A stretch of 6,390 bases of DNA from the NCBI GenBank assembly GCA_019454705.1, contig JACFNS010000152.1, positions 1 to 6,390 of the forward strand. The letters are read 5' to 3'. The stretch is from Taibaiella sp. (lineage in GTDB: Bacteria; Bacteroidota; Bacteroidia; Chitinophagales; Chitinophagaceae). The notes beneath the pieces were generated by a model. That model was not told where the DNA came from. It ran no database searches and worked only from the letters and a program-made list of their open reading frames with translations. Both the position numbers and the translations under genes were made by a program. Positions 1 through 4,872 of this stretch are shown here, piece after piece. Every line of letters begins with the position of its first letter. Position 1 is the first letter of the stretch.

Positions 1-105
1 CATTTTTCGCCGGGCGTTAAAAAAATGGTAAATAGCCATCTATGCAACCCTTTGTCATAGGTATTGGTCAATGTTTATATATTTTTATACATAAATCCTT
101 GGTTT
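1..105. other. Left-edge noncoding leader region
   Basis: No supported coding region lies here. A TTG at position 64 is in frame with the gene that follows, but it would put 14 hydrophobic residues ahead of an already complete signal peptide, so I treat it as upstream DNA. The stretch is A/T-rich and probably carries the promoter of the gene starting at 106. The CAT at positions 1-3 could be the start codon of a leftward gene outside the window, but that cannot be judged from here. Confidence 0.5.
51..85 (+). promoter_or_regulatory. Possible Bacteroidota-type promoter for the DUF4476 gene
   Basis: TTTG at 51-54 could be the -33 element, and TATATTTT at 78-85 matches the -7 consensus TAnnTTTG except at the last base. 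The spacer of 23 bases is somewhat long, and the region is A/T-rich enough to give such matches by chance. Transcription would begin about 15 bases before the ATG at 106. Confidence 0.25.
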
Positions 106-819
106 ATGAACAGGTTATTTTACACATTGCTACTCGTTATTACAGCATTGGGCACCGCTGTGGCGCAATACAGCCAGCGTAGCGTATTGGAGATACGTAT
201 GAACGACCATGAGCCAATAGTGGTATCGGTAGACGGCCGTTATTATAATAAGCACGGGCGCACCATCACCATCGGCAACCTGCCCAAAGGCTGGCACGAC
301 CTGCGTGTATATGAGTACCTGGAATACAGAAAAGGAGGTGGCAGGGCCAAGCTGCTGTACACAGGCCGTATACGTATAGAACCCGGCACGGTGACCGCGT
401 GTGTAGTGGACAGGCAAACAGGCAGGATGCGCACCCGCACCATGGATATTGAAGATGCCTACCTGGATTATGACCAGCCTGATAATGACGACCGTTACAA
501 GGACGACAACAACAGGCGCGACAGAAACAGTAATATACTGAACAACACAGACCTGAACGAGCTGAAAGCCCGTGTAGAAGACCGCATAACAGATACTGAA
601 AAACTGGAACTGATGAAATCAGTACTGGAAAAAAGAAGGTACTATTCAGTACAGGTGAGGACGATGATGGAATGGCTGGCGTTTGAGAGCAGTAAGCTGG
701 ACTTCGCCAAATGGTCTTACGACCGGGCATTGGACAAGCAAGACTATTGGAAGCTGGAAGATGTCTTTACCTTCAGCAGTTCGAAGGATGAATTTAACCA
801 GTATATCAGTTCCCGCTAG
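106..819 (+). CDS. Secreted DUF4476 domain protein
   Basis: A 237-residue protein, probably exported to the periplasm or outer surface. The ATG at 106 is chosen because it directly opens a good signal peptide: MNR, then a hydrophobic stretch to about residue 18, with a likely cut after AVA at residue 20. No lipobox cysteine is seen. Residues about 24-120 look beta-rich and resemble a small carbohydrate- or PEGA-like surface domain (VSVDGRYYN, LPKGWHDLRVYEY), but I cannot name the fold. A charged Asp/Asn/Arg-rich linker follows at about 121-145. The C-terminal 90 or so residues match DUF4476: a helical pattern with KLELMKSVLEKR, then FAKWSYDRALDKQDYWKLEDVF and a final FNQYI. The family is common in Bacteroidota and has no firmly known function. 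The gene stands alone on its strand, and its last 14 bases overlap the end of the opposing PAP2 gene. Confidence 0.8.
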   Translation: MNRLFYTLLLVITALGTAVAQYSQRSVLEIRMNDHEPIVVSVDGRYYNKHGRTITIGNLPKGWHDLRVYEYLEYRKGGGRAKLLYTGRIRIEPGTVTACVVDRQTGRMRTRTMDIEDAYLDYDQPDNDDRYKDDNNRRDRNSNILNNTDLNELKARVEDRITDTEKLELMKSVLEKRRYYSVQVRTMMEWLAFESSKLDFAKWSYDRALDKQDYWKLEDVFTFSSSKDEFNQYISSR

Positions 820-1402
820 GGGGTAATGCCGGGGGGCGTTGATAAACACGGTTGTAAGCATAGCCCGTAAGCACACCCGCAATACTACCCAATGCGCCGC
901 CGGCCAACACATCTCCCGGAAAATGTACTCCCACATATACCTGGGCATATCCTACGGATAAGGCCCAAAGCAAGCCCGCCGGCCATACCCACCTGTAACG
1001 TCTGCCCATAGTAACGGCGGCAAATATGCCTAATGCGAAATGATTGGCAGCATGGCTGGAAGGGAAGCTATACCCGCTGCCGCAAGGCACCAGCAGGTGT
1101 ACTATATCCTGTATATAAGGATTGTTGCAGGGGCGCAGCCGCAGGTAATATGGTTTGATGACGCTGGCACTCAGGTAATCGCTGATGGCGAAGGTGAGCA
1201 GGAAGAACACGCACCACATCCAGCCTTTGCGTTTGAAATTGAGCGGCATGAAGATGAGCAGGAACAGGTATAACGGAGCCCATGTCCATTGGTTGCGCAA
1301 AAAGGGCATCAGCATATCGAAAAAGCCATTTACCCACTGCGTATTCAGGTAATACCAAGCGGTGAAATCCCAATATATCAGCCAGTCGTGCAGTTCCTTC
1401 AA
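806..1402 (-). CDS. PAP2-family membrane phosphatase
   Basis: A 198-residue integral membrane protein of the PAP2 (type 2 phosphatidic acid phosphatase) superfamily. These enzymes remove phosphate from lipid phosphates such as undecaprenyl diphosphate, phosphatidylglycerophosphate or lipid A; the substrate here cannot be told. The first catalytic motif is intact: K83, six residues, then R90-P91. The second motif is PSSH at 114-117, with H117 the expected general acid. The third motif, normally SRx5Hx3D, reads A153-Q154 then H160 and D164, so nucleophile and Asp are kept but the Ser-Arg pair is not. About five to six hydrophobic segments are visible. The start is a TTG: no ATG lies in frame between the upstream stop and residue 30, and starting at Met30 would lose the conserved N-terminal segment. 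It begins 4 bases after the methyltransferase stop, so the two are probably cotranscribed and perhaps translationally coupled. Confidence 0.88.
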   Translation of the reverse strand: MKELHDWLIYWDFTAWYYLNTQWVNGFFDMLMPFLRNQWTWAPLYLFLLIFMPLNFKRKGWMWCVFFLLTFAISDYLSASVIKPYYLRLRPCNNPYIQDIVHLLVPCGSGYSFPSSHAANHFALGIFAAVTMGRRYRWVWPAGLLWALSVGYAQVYVGVHFPGDVLAGGALGSIAGVLTGYAYNRVYQRPPALPPSGN

Positions 1403-1406
1403 TAGC

Positions 1407-2141
1407 CTATTTTTTAAACATCATTATCAACCGTTGCGATTCTACGGGATCGTAATTATTCAATTGATAATCGCCGTAGGTGCCTGATAAAGACAGTCCC
1501 GCTTTTTTGAATATCTGCAGGAAATCGGATAGCGTGAATGCCGCTACACGTTCCGCATAATGCACGGGCTGCCCTTCACGGTCGTTAAAACGTATGTCTT
1601 TAACTATATGTTTTCCTTCTACCCCCCTGGTAATATTAAACACTATGCCTTCGCGCACAACTGTCTCTTGTGGCACCAGGTTACCCAGCACATAAGGTGC
1701 GTTGAGGTAGTCAATTACAAGCAATCCGTCTTTTTTTAAGCCGGCAGCAAAAGCTTTGGCAGCCATCACATGGTCGCGGTCGCTGGCAAAGTAGCCGAAG
1801 CTGGTAAAGAAGTTAAACGCGTAATCAAAATAATTGATGTACAGCGGAAAGCGCATATCGTGCACATGAAAGTGCAGTCTGTCGTGCTCCTGTTTAAGTG
1901 CCTTGCCTATGGCGGAGTATGATATGTCGATGCCGTTTACATCAAAACCGTGCGCAGCCAGCTGGCGCGCGAAGCGGCCCTCGCCACAAGCTATATCCAG
2001 CATGCGGCTGCCGGGTAGCGGCTGCAGGTGCCCCACCAAGGTTTCTACAAATTCTTCTGCTTCCAGTTCGTCCCTCTCGCGGTACAGTATTTTGTACCAT
2101 TGGGAGCTGAACCAATTTTCGTACCAATCTTTCTTTTTCAT
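1407..2141 (-). CDS. Class I SAM-dependent methyltransferase
   Basis: A 244-residue soluble methyltransferase with a Rossmann-like core. The SAM-binding motif I is MLDIACGEGR at residues 47-56. The acidic residue that binds the ribose is D72 in GIDIS. The adenine-contacting region is HDM at 94-96, and motif IV-like FDYAFNFF is at 105-112. A C-terminal segment (about 160-244) carries the substrate-side elements, ending in a typical strand LIMMFKK. The N-terminal WYENWFSSQWYKILYRERDE is a pattern I associate with Bacteroidota members of this group; the substrate is not known. The ATG at 2141 is supported by the N-terminal match and by a TAnnTTTG box about 47 bases upstream. The gene is first in a two-gene unit with the PAP2 gene. 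The pairing might hint at a lipid or envelope substrate, but that is weak inference. Confidence 0.87.
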   Translation of the reverse strand: MKKKDWYENWFSSQWYKILYRERDELEAEEFVETLVGHLQPLPGSRMLDIACGEGRFARQLAAHGFDVNGIDISYSAIGKALKQEHDRLHFHVHDMRFPLYINYFDYAFNFFTSFGYFASDRDHVMAAKAFAAGLKKDGLLVIDYLNAPYVLGNLVPQETVVREGIVFNITRGVEGKHIVKDIRFNDREGQPVHYAERVAAFTLSDFLQIFKKAGLSLSGTYGDYQLNNYDPVESQRLIMMFKK

Positions 2142-2187
2142 ATACCCGGTTGCTGTAAGTATTCAAGTGTTTACAGCTGGTAAAAGG

Positions 2188-2195
2188 CAAAAATA
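2188..2195 (-). promoter_or_regulatory. -7 element for the methyltransferase-PAP2 unit
   Basis: On the minus strand the bases read TATTTTTG, an exact match to the Bacteroidota -7 consensus TAnnTTTG. A TTTA on the same strand about 23 bases upstream is a poor candidate -33 element. Transcription would begin near 2181-2183, leaving a leader of about 40 bases before the ATG at 2141. Confidence 0.5.
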
Positions 2196-2201
2196 ATGAT
2201 G

Positions 2202-2209
2202 TAATTTTG
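2202..2209 (+). promoter_or_regulatory. -7 element for the GroES-like gene
   Basis: TAATTTTG is an exact match to TAnnTTTG, followed by CA as in the two other good plus-strand boxes of this window. It lies 18 bases before the ATG at 2228, so the leader would be only about 12-14 bases. No TTTG is present at the expected -33 place; CTGG at 2177-2180 is the nearest candidate. It sits only 6 bases from the opposing minus-strand box. Confidence 0.6.
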
Positions 2210-2227
2210 CACCTCACTTAAAAACTT

Positions 2228-2605
2228 ATGGTAAATATAACATCAGATAATAAGTGGAAGAAACTCATTATTGTGGGCGACAGGGTACTCATCAAGCCAT
2301 CGAAGCCCGATGAGCGCACCAGCAGCGGGTTGTACCTGCCACCCGGCGTGCAGGAAAAAGAGAAGGTACAGCAGGGCTATATCATCAAAACAGGGCCCGG
2401 CTTCCCCATTCCCGTAGTGGCCGAAGATGATGAAGTGTGGAAAGAACCACAGGAAAAAGTAAAGTATATTCCGCTACAGGCAAAGGAGGGCGACCTGGCG
2501 ATATTCCTGGTAGGGGGTAGTACTGAAGTGTTATATGAGGGTGAAAAATACTATATAGTGCCCCAGCACAGTATCCTGATGCTGGAGCGGGAAGAAGACC
2601 TGTAA
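2228..2605 (+). CDS. GroES-like (Cpn10 family) co-chaperonin paralogue
   Basis: A 125-residue cytoplasmic protein of the Cpn10/GroES family. The core starts at about residue 13 (LIIVGDRVLIKP, matching the GroES opening strand). A mobile-loop equivalent follows at about 25-46, with SSGLYLPPG where GroES carries its GroEL-binding hydrophobic tripeptide. Next come GYIIKTGPG (50-58), KEGDLAIF (86-93) and a closing YYIVPQHSILMLE (108-120). Standard GroES has about 95 residues. The extra length is a 12-residue N-terminal extension and roughly a dozen residues inserted between GPG58 and the KEGD strand, where the GroES roof hairpin lies. No groEL is in the window, so this is probably a paralogue beside a normal groES-groEL pair elsewhere. 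The family assignment rests on sequence; the role as a co-chaperonin is inference. The next gene follows 30 bases later but has its own -7 box. Confidence 0.85.
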   Translation: MVNITSDNKWKKLIIVGDRVLIKPSKPDERTSSGLYLPPGVQEKEKVQQGYIIKTGPGFPIPVVAEDDEVWKEPQEKVKYIPLQAKEGDLAIFLVGGSTEVLYEGEKYYIVPQHSILMLEREEDL

Positions 2606-2610
2606 AGAAC

Positions 2611-2618
2611 TATCTTTG
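2611..2618 (+). promoter_or_regulatory. -7 element for the TPR membrane protein gene
   Basis: TATCTTTG is an exact TAnnTTTG match followed by CA, 18 bases before the ATG at 2636, the same spacing as for the upstream GroES-like gene. It begins 5 bases after the GroES-like stop codon. No clear -33 TTTG is seen, because that position falls in the coding end of the upstream gene. Confidence 0.55.
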
Positions 2619-2635
2619 CAGCCAATTATATAAAA

Positions 2636-3292
2636 ATGAAATTAGCTTTAAGACGTTTTATAGTACTGTACCGCCTGCCATTGGCAATACTTATGCTTGG
2701 CCTGGGTTTCTGGCTGGGATTTGAAGTGACCTGGTGGATAGCGTGGCTGCCCTTCCTGGTGGCAATACTGATGGTAGTGGCACACTTCCTGATAGGGCCC
2801 ATGACGCTGATACAGAAATATATAGAAGACGGAGATACAGAAGGTGCACAAAAGCTGATGGACAGGGTGAAATACCCCAACCTGCTGTACAAGCCGGTGC
2901 GCTCTTCCTACTATATGCTACGCGCCAACATCTCTACCATGACCGACGACCTGGACAAGGCGGAGGCGGACCTGAAAAAGGGACTGGAAGCGGGCATGCC
3001 CGAAAAAGAGTTTGAGGGTAGCGCTTACCTGCAACTGGGCGCCATAGCATTTAAGAAAGGTAATAACAAAGAAGCCTACGAACACCTGCGCAAGGCTGTG
3101 AAACTGGGACTGCCCGATAAAGACAGTGAGGCTACCGCTTACCTGCAATTGTCAGGACTGTGTATGCAGCGCAGGGATTTCCGTAGTTCCAAGCTCTACT
3201 TCAATAAGGCTAAAGCCTGCAAATCGAAAAATGAGCAGGTGGTGGCGCAAATTAATGAGCTGAGCAAATACATGTCGCGTATACCAGGGTAA
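2636..3292 (+). CDS. Membrane-anchored tetratricopeptide repeat protein
   Basis: A 218-residue protein with two closely spaced transmembrane helices at about residues 14-30 and 33-53. They are separated by a very short turn, so both ends probably face the cytoplasm. The rest is a soluble helical domain with about three TPR units: near 88-120 (YYMLRANISTM...AEADLKKGLE), 127-158 (AYLQLGAIAFKKGNNKEAYEHLRKAV) and 165-196 (AYLQLSGLCMQRRDF...LYFNKAKA). The last two share AYLQL and sit exactly 38 residues apart. TPRs bind other proteins, so a scaffold or assembly role is likely, but no partner can be named. The gene lies 30 bases after the GroES-like gene and could be read through from it as well as from its own -7 box. 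A strong hairpin terminator follows. Confidence 0.8.
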   Translation: MKLALRRFIVLYRLPLAILMLGLGFWLGFEVTWWIAWLPFLVAILMVVAHFLIGPMTLIQKYIEDGDTEGAQKLMDRVKYPNLLYKPVRSSYYMLRANISTMTDDLDKAEADLKKGLEAGMPEKEFEGSAYLQLGAIAFKKGNNKEAYEHLRKAVKLGLPDKDSEATAYLQLSGLCMQRRDFRSSKLYFNKAKACKSKNEQVVAQINELSKYMSRIPG

Positions 3293-3294
3293 CC

Positions 3295-3325
3295 AGTAGT
3301 TAGGGGTTTAGTAATTAGTAGTTAG
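3295..3325. repeat. Intergenic GTTAG-rich repeat, copy 1
   Basis: The segment starts 2 bases after the TPR gene stop. It holds AGTAGTTAGGGGT (3295-3307) and then a degenerate run TTAGTAATTAGTAGTTAG. The 13-base word recurs exactly at 4873-4885, also just after the stop of a plus-strand gene. The internal TTAGTA/GTTAG units look like a degenerate short tandem repeat. Function is unknown. Confidence 0.6.
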
Positions 3326-3334
3326 ATATTTTTG

Positions 3335-3355
3335 AAGGGGCGCATGCCCCTTTTT
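3335..3355 (+). terminator. Rho-independent terminator after the TPR gene
   Basis: A perfect 7-bp stem, AAGGGGC (3335-3341) with GCCCCTT (3346-3352), closes a GCAT loop and runs into a T tract to 3355. It sits about 40 bases after the TPR stop and directly before the stop of the converging DUF4287 gene at 3360. On the minus strand the trailing sequence is TTCAAAAAT, so it is mainly a plus-strand terminator. Confidence 0.8.
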
Positions 3356-3359
3356 ATAT

Positions 3360-3920
3360 TTACCCCGCAGCATCATACGCCTGCTTCAGCCAGTTGAAGA
3401 GTTCTTTGTCCACATCTTCGGCTTTCTCTACCCTTACCCTATGACTCACCATGCTGTTGAAGCTACCTGATTTTTCGAGTTTGCCCGCTGGCTCTACTCC
3501 TTTCAGGTTGATGCCTACATCCAGCCGGATTTTGGTAGAGGGTTGCAGTATAGCGAACTGTTTTTTGCGTCGGATACTTACATAGGCGTTCTTGGGAGCT
3601 ACCTCCACGTCTTTGCCAAATTTCTGTATCTCTTTTATCAGCCTGTCGTACATAGGGCGGAGGGTCTCTTTGCCTTTATATTGCGCATCTACCAGATCCT
3701 TGGTATTGGCGGCAGAACCTGCGTCGGTACCGCGGGCTTTCAGTGCTACAAGGTTGGCAAAGCCGTGTGTGAAGCCATATTCCGTTTTCAGGTAGTTAAT
3801 CATTTCAGTATGCTTTTGCAGGCCCGTGATTTTTATCAGCTTAATCCATTCGTCCAGCGATTTACCTGTTTTCTTTTCCAGGTTTACTACCATTGATTGC
3901 TCCATGCTGTTGGCGTCCAT
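3360..3920 (-). CDS. DUF4287 and DUF5655 domain protein
   Basis: A 186-residue soluble protein with no signal peptide or membrane segment. Residues about 6-60 match DUF4287: KKTGKSLDEWIKLI, then a helix ending in YGFTHGFANLVALKAR. After a short linker, residues about 78-184 match DUF5655: YDRLIKEIQKFGKDVEVAPKNAYVSIRRKKQFAILQPSTK, then a strand-rich part and a closing helix ELFNWLKQAYD. DUF5655 resembles small DNA-modification-associated and YdhG-like domains in outline, but no catalytic residues are established and I do not assign a function. Start: the ATG at 3920 gives MDANSMEQS; Met6 is an alternative since family members often begin close to that point. The gene stands alone, converging on the TPR gene terminator. 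Confidence 0.8.
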   Translation of the reverse strand: MDANSMEQSMVVNLEKKTGKSLDEWIKLIKITGLQKHTEMINYLKTEYGFTHGFANLVALKARGTDAGSAANTKDLVDAQYKGKETLRPMYDRLIKEIQKFGKDVEVAPKNAYVSIRRKKQFAILQPSTKIRLDVGINLKGVEPAGKLEKSGSFNSMVSHRVRVEKAEDVDKELFNWLKQAYDAAG

Positions 3921-4042
3921 GATATTGTATGCTTTTAATCAGTGAGATACAAGATACGATAATTGCCGCTTTGGGGGGTGCAGGAACAACCCCGCAATCG
4001 CTAAAAAAACTTAAAAAATAGTAACCTCTGGTGTTAGGGGTA
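3921..4042. other. Intergenic region upstream of the DUF4287 gene
   Basis: No coding region is supported here. On the minus strand a near match TATCTTG lies about 25-35 bases upstream of the ATG at 3920 and may belong to its promoter, but it is one base short of TAnnTTTG. The region also holds the left copy of a 16-bp direct repeat and the word GTTAGGGGT at 4033-4041. Confidence 0.5.
4001..4016. repeat. 16-bp direct repeat, left copy
   Basis: CTAAAAAAACTTAAAA occurs here and again exactly at 4405-4420, in the same orientation and 404 bases apart. The two copies bracket the A/T-rich segment with the palindrome and the small membrane protein. The word is low in complexity, so chance or local A/T bias is possible. 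Confidence 0.5.
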
Positions 4043-4086
4043 TATAATGCGACAGGTCTCAAAATTTTGAGACCCGTCGCATTATA
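4043..4086 (-). terminator. 44-bp near-perfect palindrome, probable hairpin terminator of the small membrane protein gene
   Basis: Two 22-base arms meet at the centre AAAA|TTTT (4064/4065) with no spacer. All positions pair except 4054 (A) against 4075 (C). In a minus-strand transcript this pair becomes U with G, which is a tolerated wobble, so the RNA helix would be unbroken; in a plus-strand transcript it is an A-C mismatch. It begins 3 bases past the stop of the leftward gene at 4090. No T tract follows on the minus strand, so termination is inference. It could instead be a protein-binding or repeat element. Confidence 0.55.
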
Positions 4087-4089
4087 GTG

Positions 4090-4278
4090 CTACTTTCGTA
4101 ATGTTCTGTTTATTATAGCATCCAGGGCATAAAAAATTAATGACAGAATTATAGCAACTCCAATTCCAAGTAAAATATAGCGTGTATAATTCTCAACATC
4201 AATATTGATAATTATTGGGGCTATTATCCATATCCAGAATGCGTAATTGAAGTTGTTCTTTAGTCTGCTCCATTTCAT
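4090..4278 (-). CDS. Small two-helix membrane protein of unknown function
   Basis: A 62-residue protein with two hydrophobic helices at about 13-26 (FAFW-like region IWIIAPIIINI) and 33-54 (YILLGIGVAIILSLIFYALD). Its ends are basic (MKWSRLKNN and NRTLRK), which suggests both termini are cytoplasmic. I recognise no family. Support for its being real: an ATG start, a clean two-helix layout, a hairpin directly past the stop, and a weak -7 match TATATTTA at 4283-4290 on its strand (though that is very close to the ATG). Against: it is short and A/T-rich, and random A/T-rich DNA often encodes hydrophobic stretches. By hand count its GC is about 31 percent, well below the genes around it, which fits an acquired segment. 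A holin-, toxin- or immunity-like role cannot be told from sequence. Confidence 0.55.
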   Translation of the reverse strand: MKWSRLKNNFNYAFWIWIIAPIIINIDVENYTRYILLGIGVAIILSLIFYALDAIINRTLRK

Positions 4279-4286
4279 GCACTAAA

Positions 4287-4294
4287 TATATTTG
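4287..4294 (+). promoter_or_regulatory. Isolated plus-strand -7 element
   Basis: TATATTTG matches TAnnTTTG exactly and is followed by CA like the boxes at 2202, 2611 and 6071. The next plus-strand gene starts about 190 bases away, unlike the 18-28 bases seen for the other boxes. No -33 TTTG is visible about 20 bases upstream. It may be chance in A/T-rich DNA. Confidence 0.3.
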
Positions 4295-4404
4295 CATGAA
4301 TGTTTGTTACCTAAATGTTTTAAGTATTTATTTGGGCATCATAAATCGTTTAGTCGCGATATAGGTTTTGTTTTAGCTTCAATTATACCATGCCACTAAA
4401 AAAC

Positions 4405-4420
4405 CTAAAAAAACTTAAAA
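4405..4420. repeat. 16-bp direct repeat, right copy
   Basis: Exact second copy of CTAAAAAAACTTAAAA, same orientation as 4001-4016. A similar but shorter CTAAAAAACC lies just before it at about 4395-4404, so the right site is locally repetitive, which weakens the case for a clean duplication. Confidence 0.5.
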
Positions 4421-4482
4421 CGATACCCCGCTTAATCCTTTATATGGATATTGTATTTAACTTGTTTTCAAAATGATATAAC

Positions 4483-4869
4483 ATGGAAATGTTGCACAAT
4501 GCGATCAACTGGTTTGAAATACCGGTAGCTGATTTTGACAGGGCTAAAGCTTTTTACAGCGCCATCTACGATTTTGAAATGCCTGAAATGCCGATGGGCC
4601 CTTTACGTATGGGTTTCCTGCTGCATGACAGGGATAATGGTGGTGTAGGCGGGGCTATCGTACACGGAGAAACTTATGTACCTGCTACTACGGGCTCTAA
4701 AGTGTATCTGAATGGTGGTGAAAACCTGGACATTGTATTGAACAGGGTAGATACAGCCGGGGGTAAGGTAATCATGCCCAAAACAGCAATAGGTGATGGC
4801 AGTTTTGGCTACATGGGTATATTCGAAGATACCGAGGGCAACCATATATCGTTGCATTCGATGGGCTAA
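4483..4869 (+). CDS. VOC superfamily (glyoxalase/bleomycin-resistance fold) protein
   Basis: A 128-residue soluble protein with the two-module beta-alpha-beta-beta-beta VOC fold. The first module opens with INWFEIPVADFDRAKAFYSAIYDFEM (in pieces, residues 8-33), the typical strand then helix with the D-x-x-R-A-x-x-FY pattern. The second module opens near VYLNGGENLDIVLNRVDTAGG and ends in FEDTEGNHISLHSMG, the usual closing strand with GNxISLHS. Members with this pattern form a broad group of small glyoxalase-like proteins, mostly without a known substrate. Met3 is an alternative start, but the ATG at 4483 is kept as it loses nothing. No good -7 box lies close to the start; TTGTATTTAAC and TAACTTG nearby are only partial matches. 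Convergent with folK, 22 bases between stops. Confidence 0.85.
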   Translation: MEMLHNAINWFEIPVADFDRAKAFYSAIYDFEMPEMPMGPLRMGFLLHDRDNGGVGGAIVHGETYVPATTGSKVYLNGGENLDIVLNRVDTAGGKVIMPKTAIGDGSFGYMGIFEDTEGNHISLHSMG

Positions 4870-4872
4870 GAT

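Larger units (their letters stand above)
4279..4482. other. A/T-rich intergenic region upstream of the VOC gene
   Basis: No gene is supported in these 204 bases. TATATTTG at 4287-4294 is an exact plus-strand -7 match, followed by CA. If used, it would give a long leader for the VOC gene or a short noncoding RNA. GTTTTAAGT at 4317-4325 and ACTTAAAAC at 4413-4421 form a 9-bp inverted repeat. The right copy of the 16-bp direct repeat lies at 4405-4420. A 22-codon frame at 4296-4364 is not convincing. Confidence 0.45.

Noticed and set aside
64..105. Upstream TTG start extending the DUF4476 protein by 14 residues
   Set aside because: It would place a second hydrophobic stretch before a complete signal peptide; the ATG at 106 gives a standard one.
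266..730. Long minus-strand open frame opposite the DUF4476 gene
   Set aside because: Cysteine-rich, low-quality composition with no domain; a shadow of the real gene.
1040..1273. Plus-strand open frame inside the PAP2 gene
   Set aside because: The opposite strand has full PAP2 motifs and this frame has none.
3971..3994. G-run and C-run (GGGGGG and CCCC) as a terminator or G-quadruplex
   Set aside because: Only four pairs can form over a 13-base loop and there is a single G-run, so neither structure is convincing.
4296..4364. 22-codon plus-strand frame after the -7 box at 4287
   Set aside because: The expected transcript start lies at or beyond its ATG, it is very short, and its hydrophobic content is what A/T-rich DNA gives.
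3921..4482. CRISPR, toxin-antitoxin or defence cassette in the gene-poor stretch
   Set aside because: No regular repeats with spacers, no paired small genes and no known defence motif; only one small membrane protein is present.
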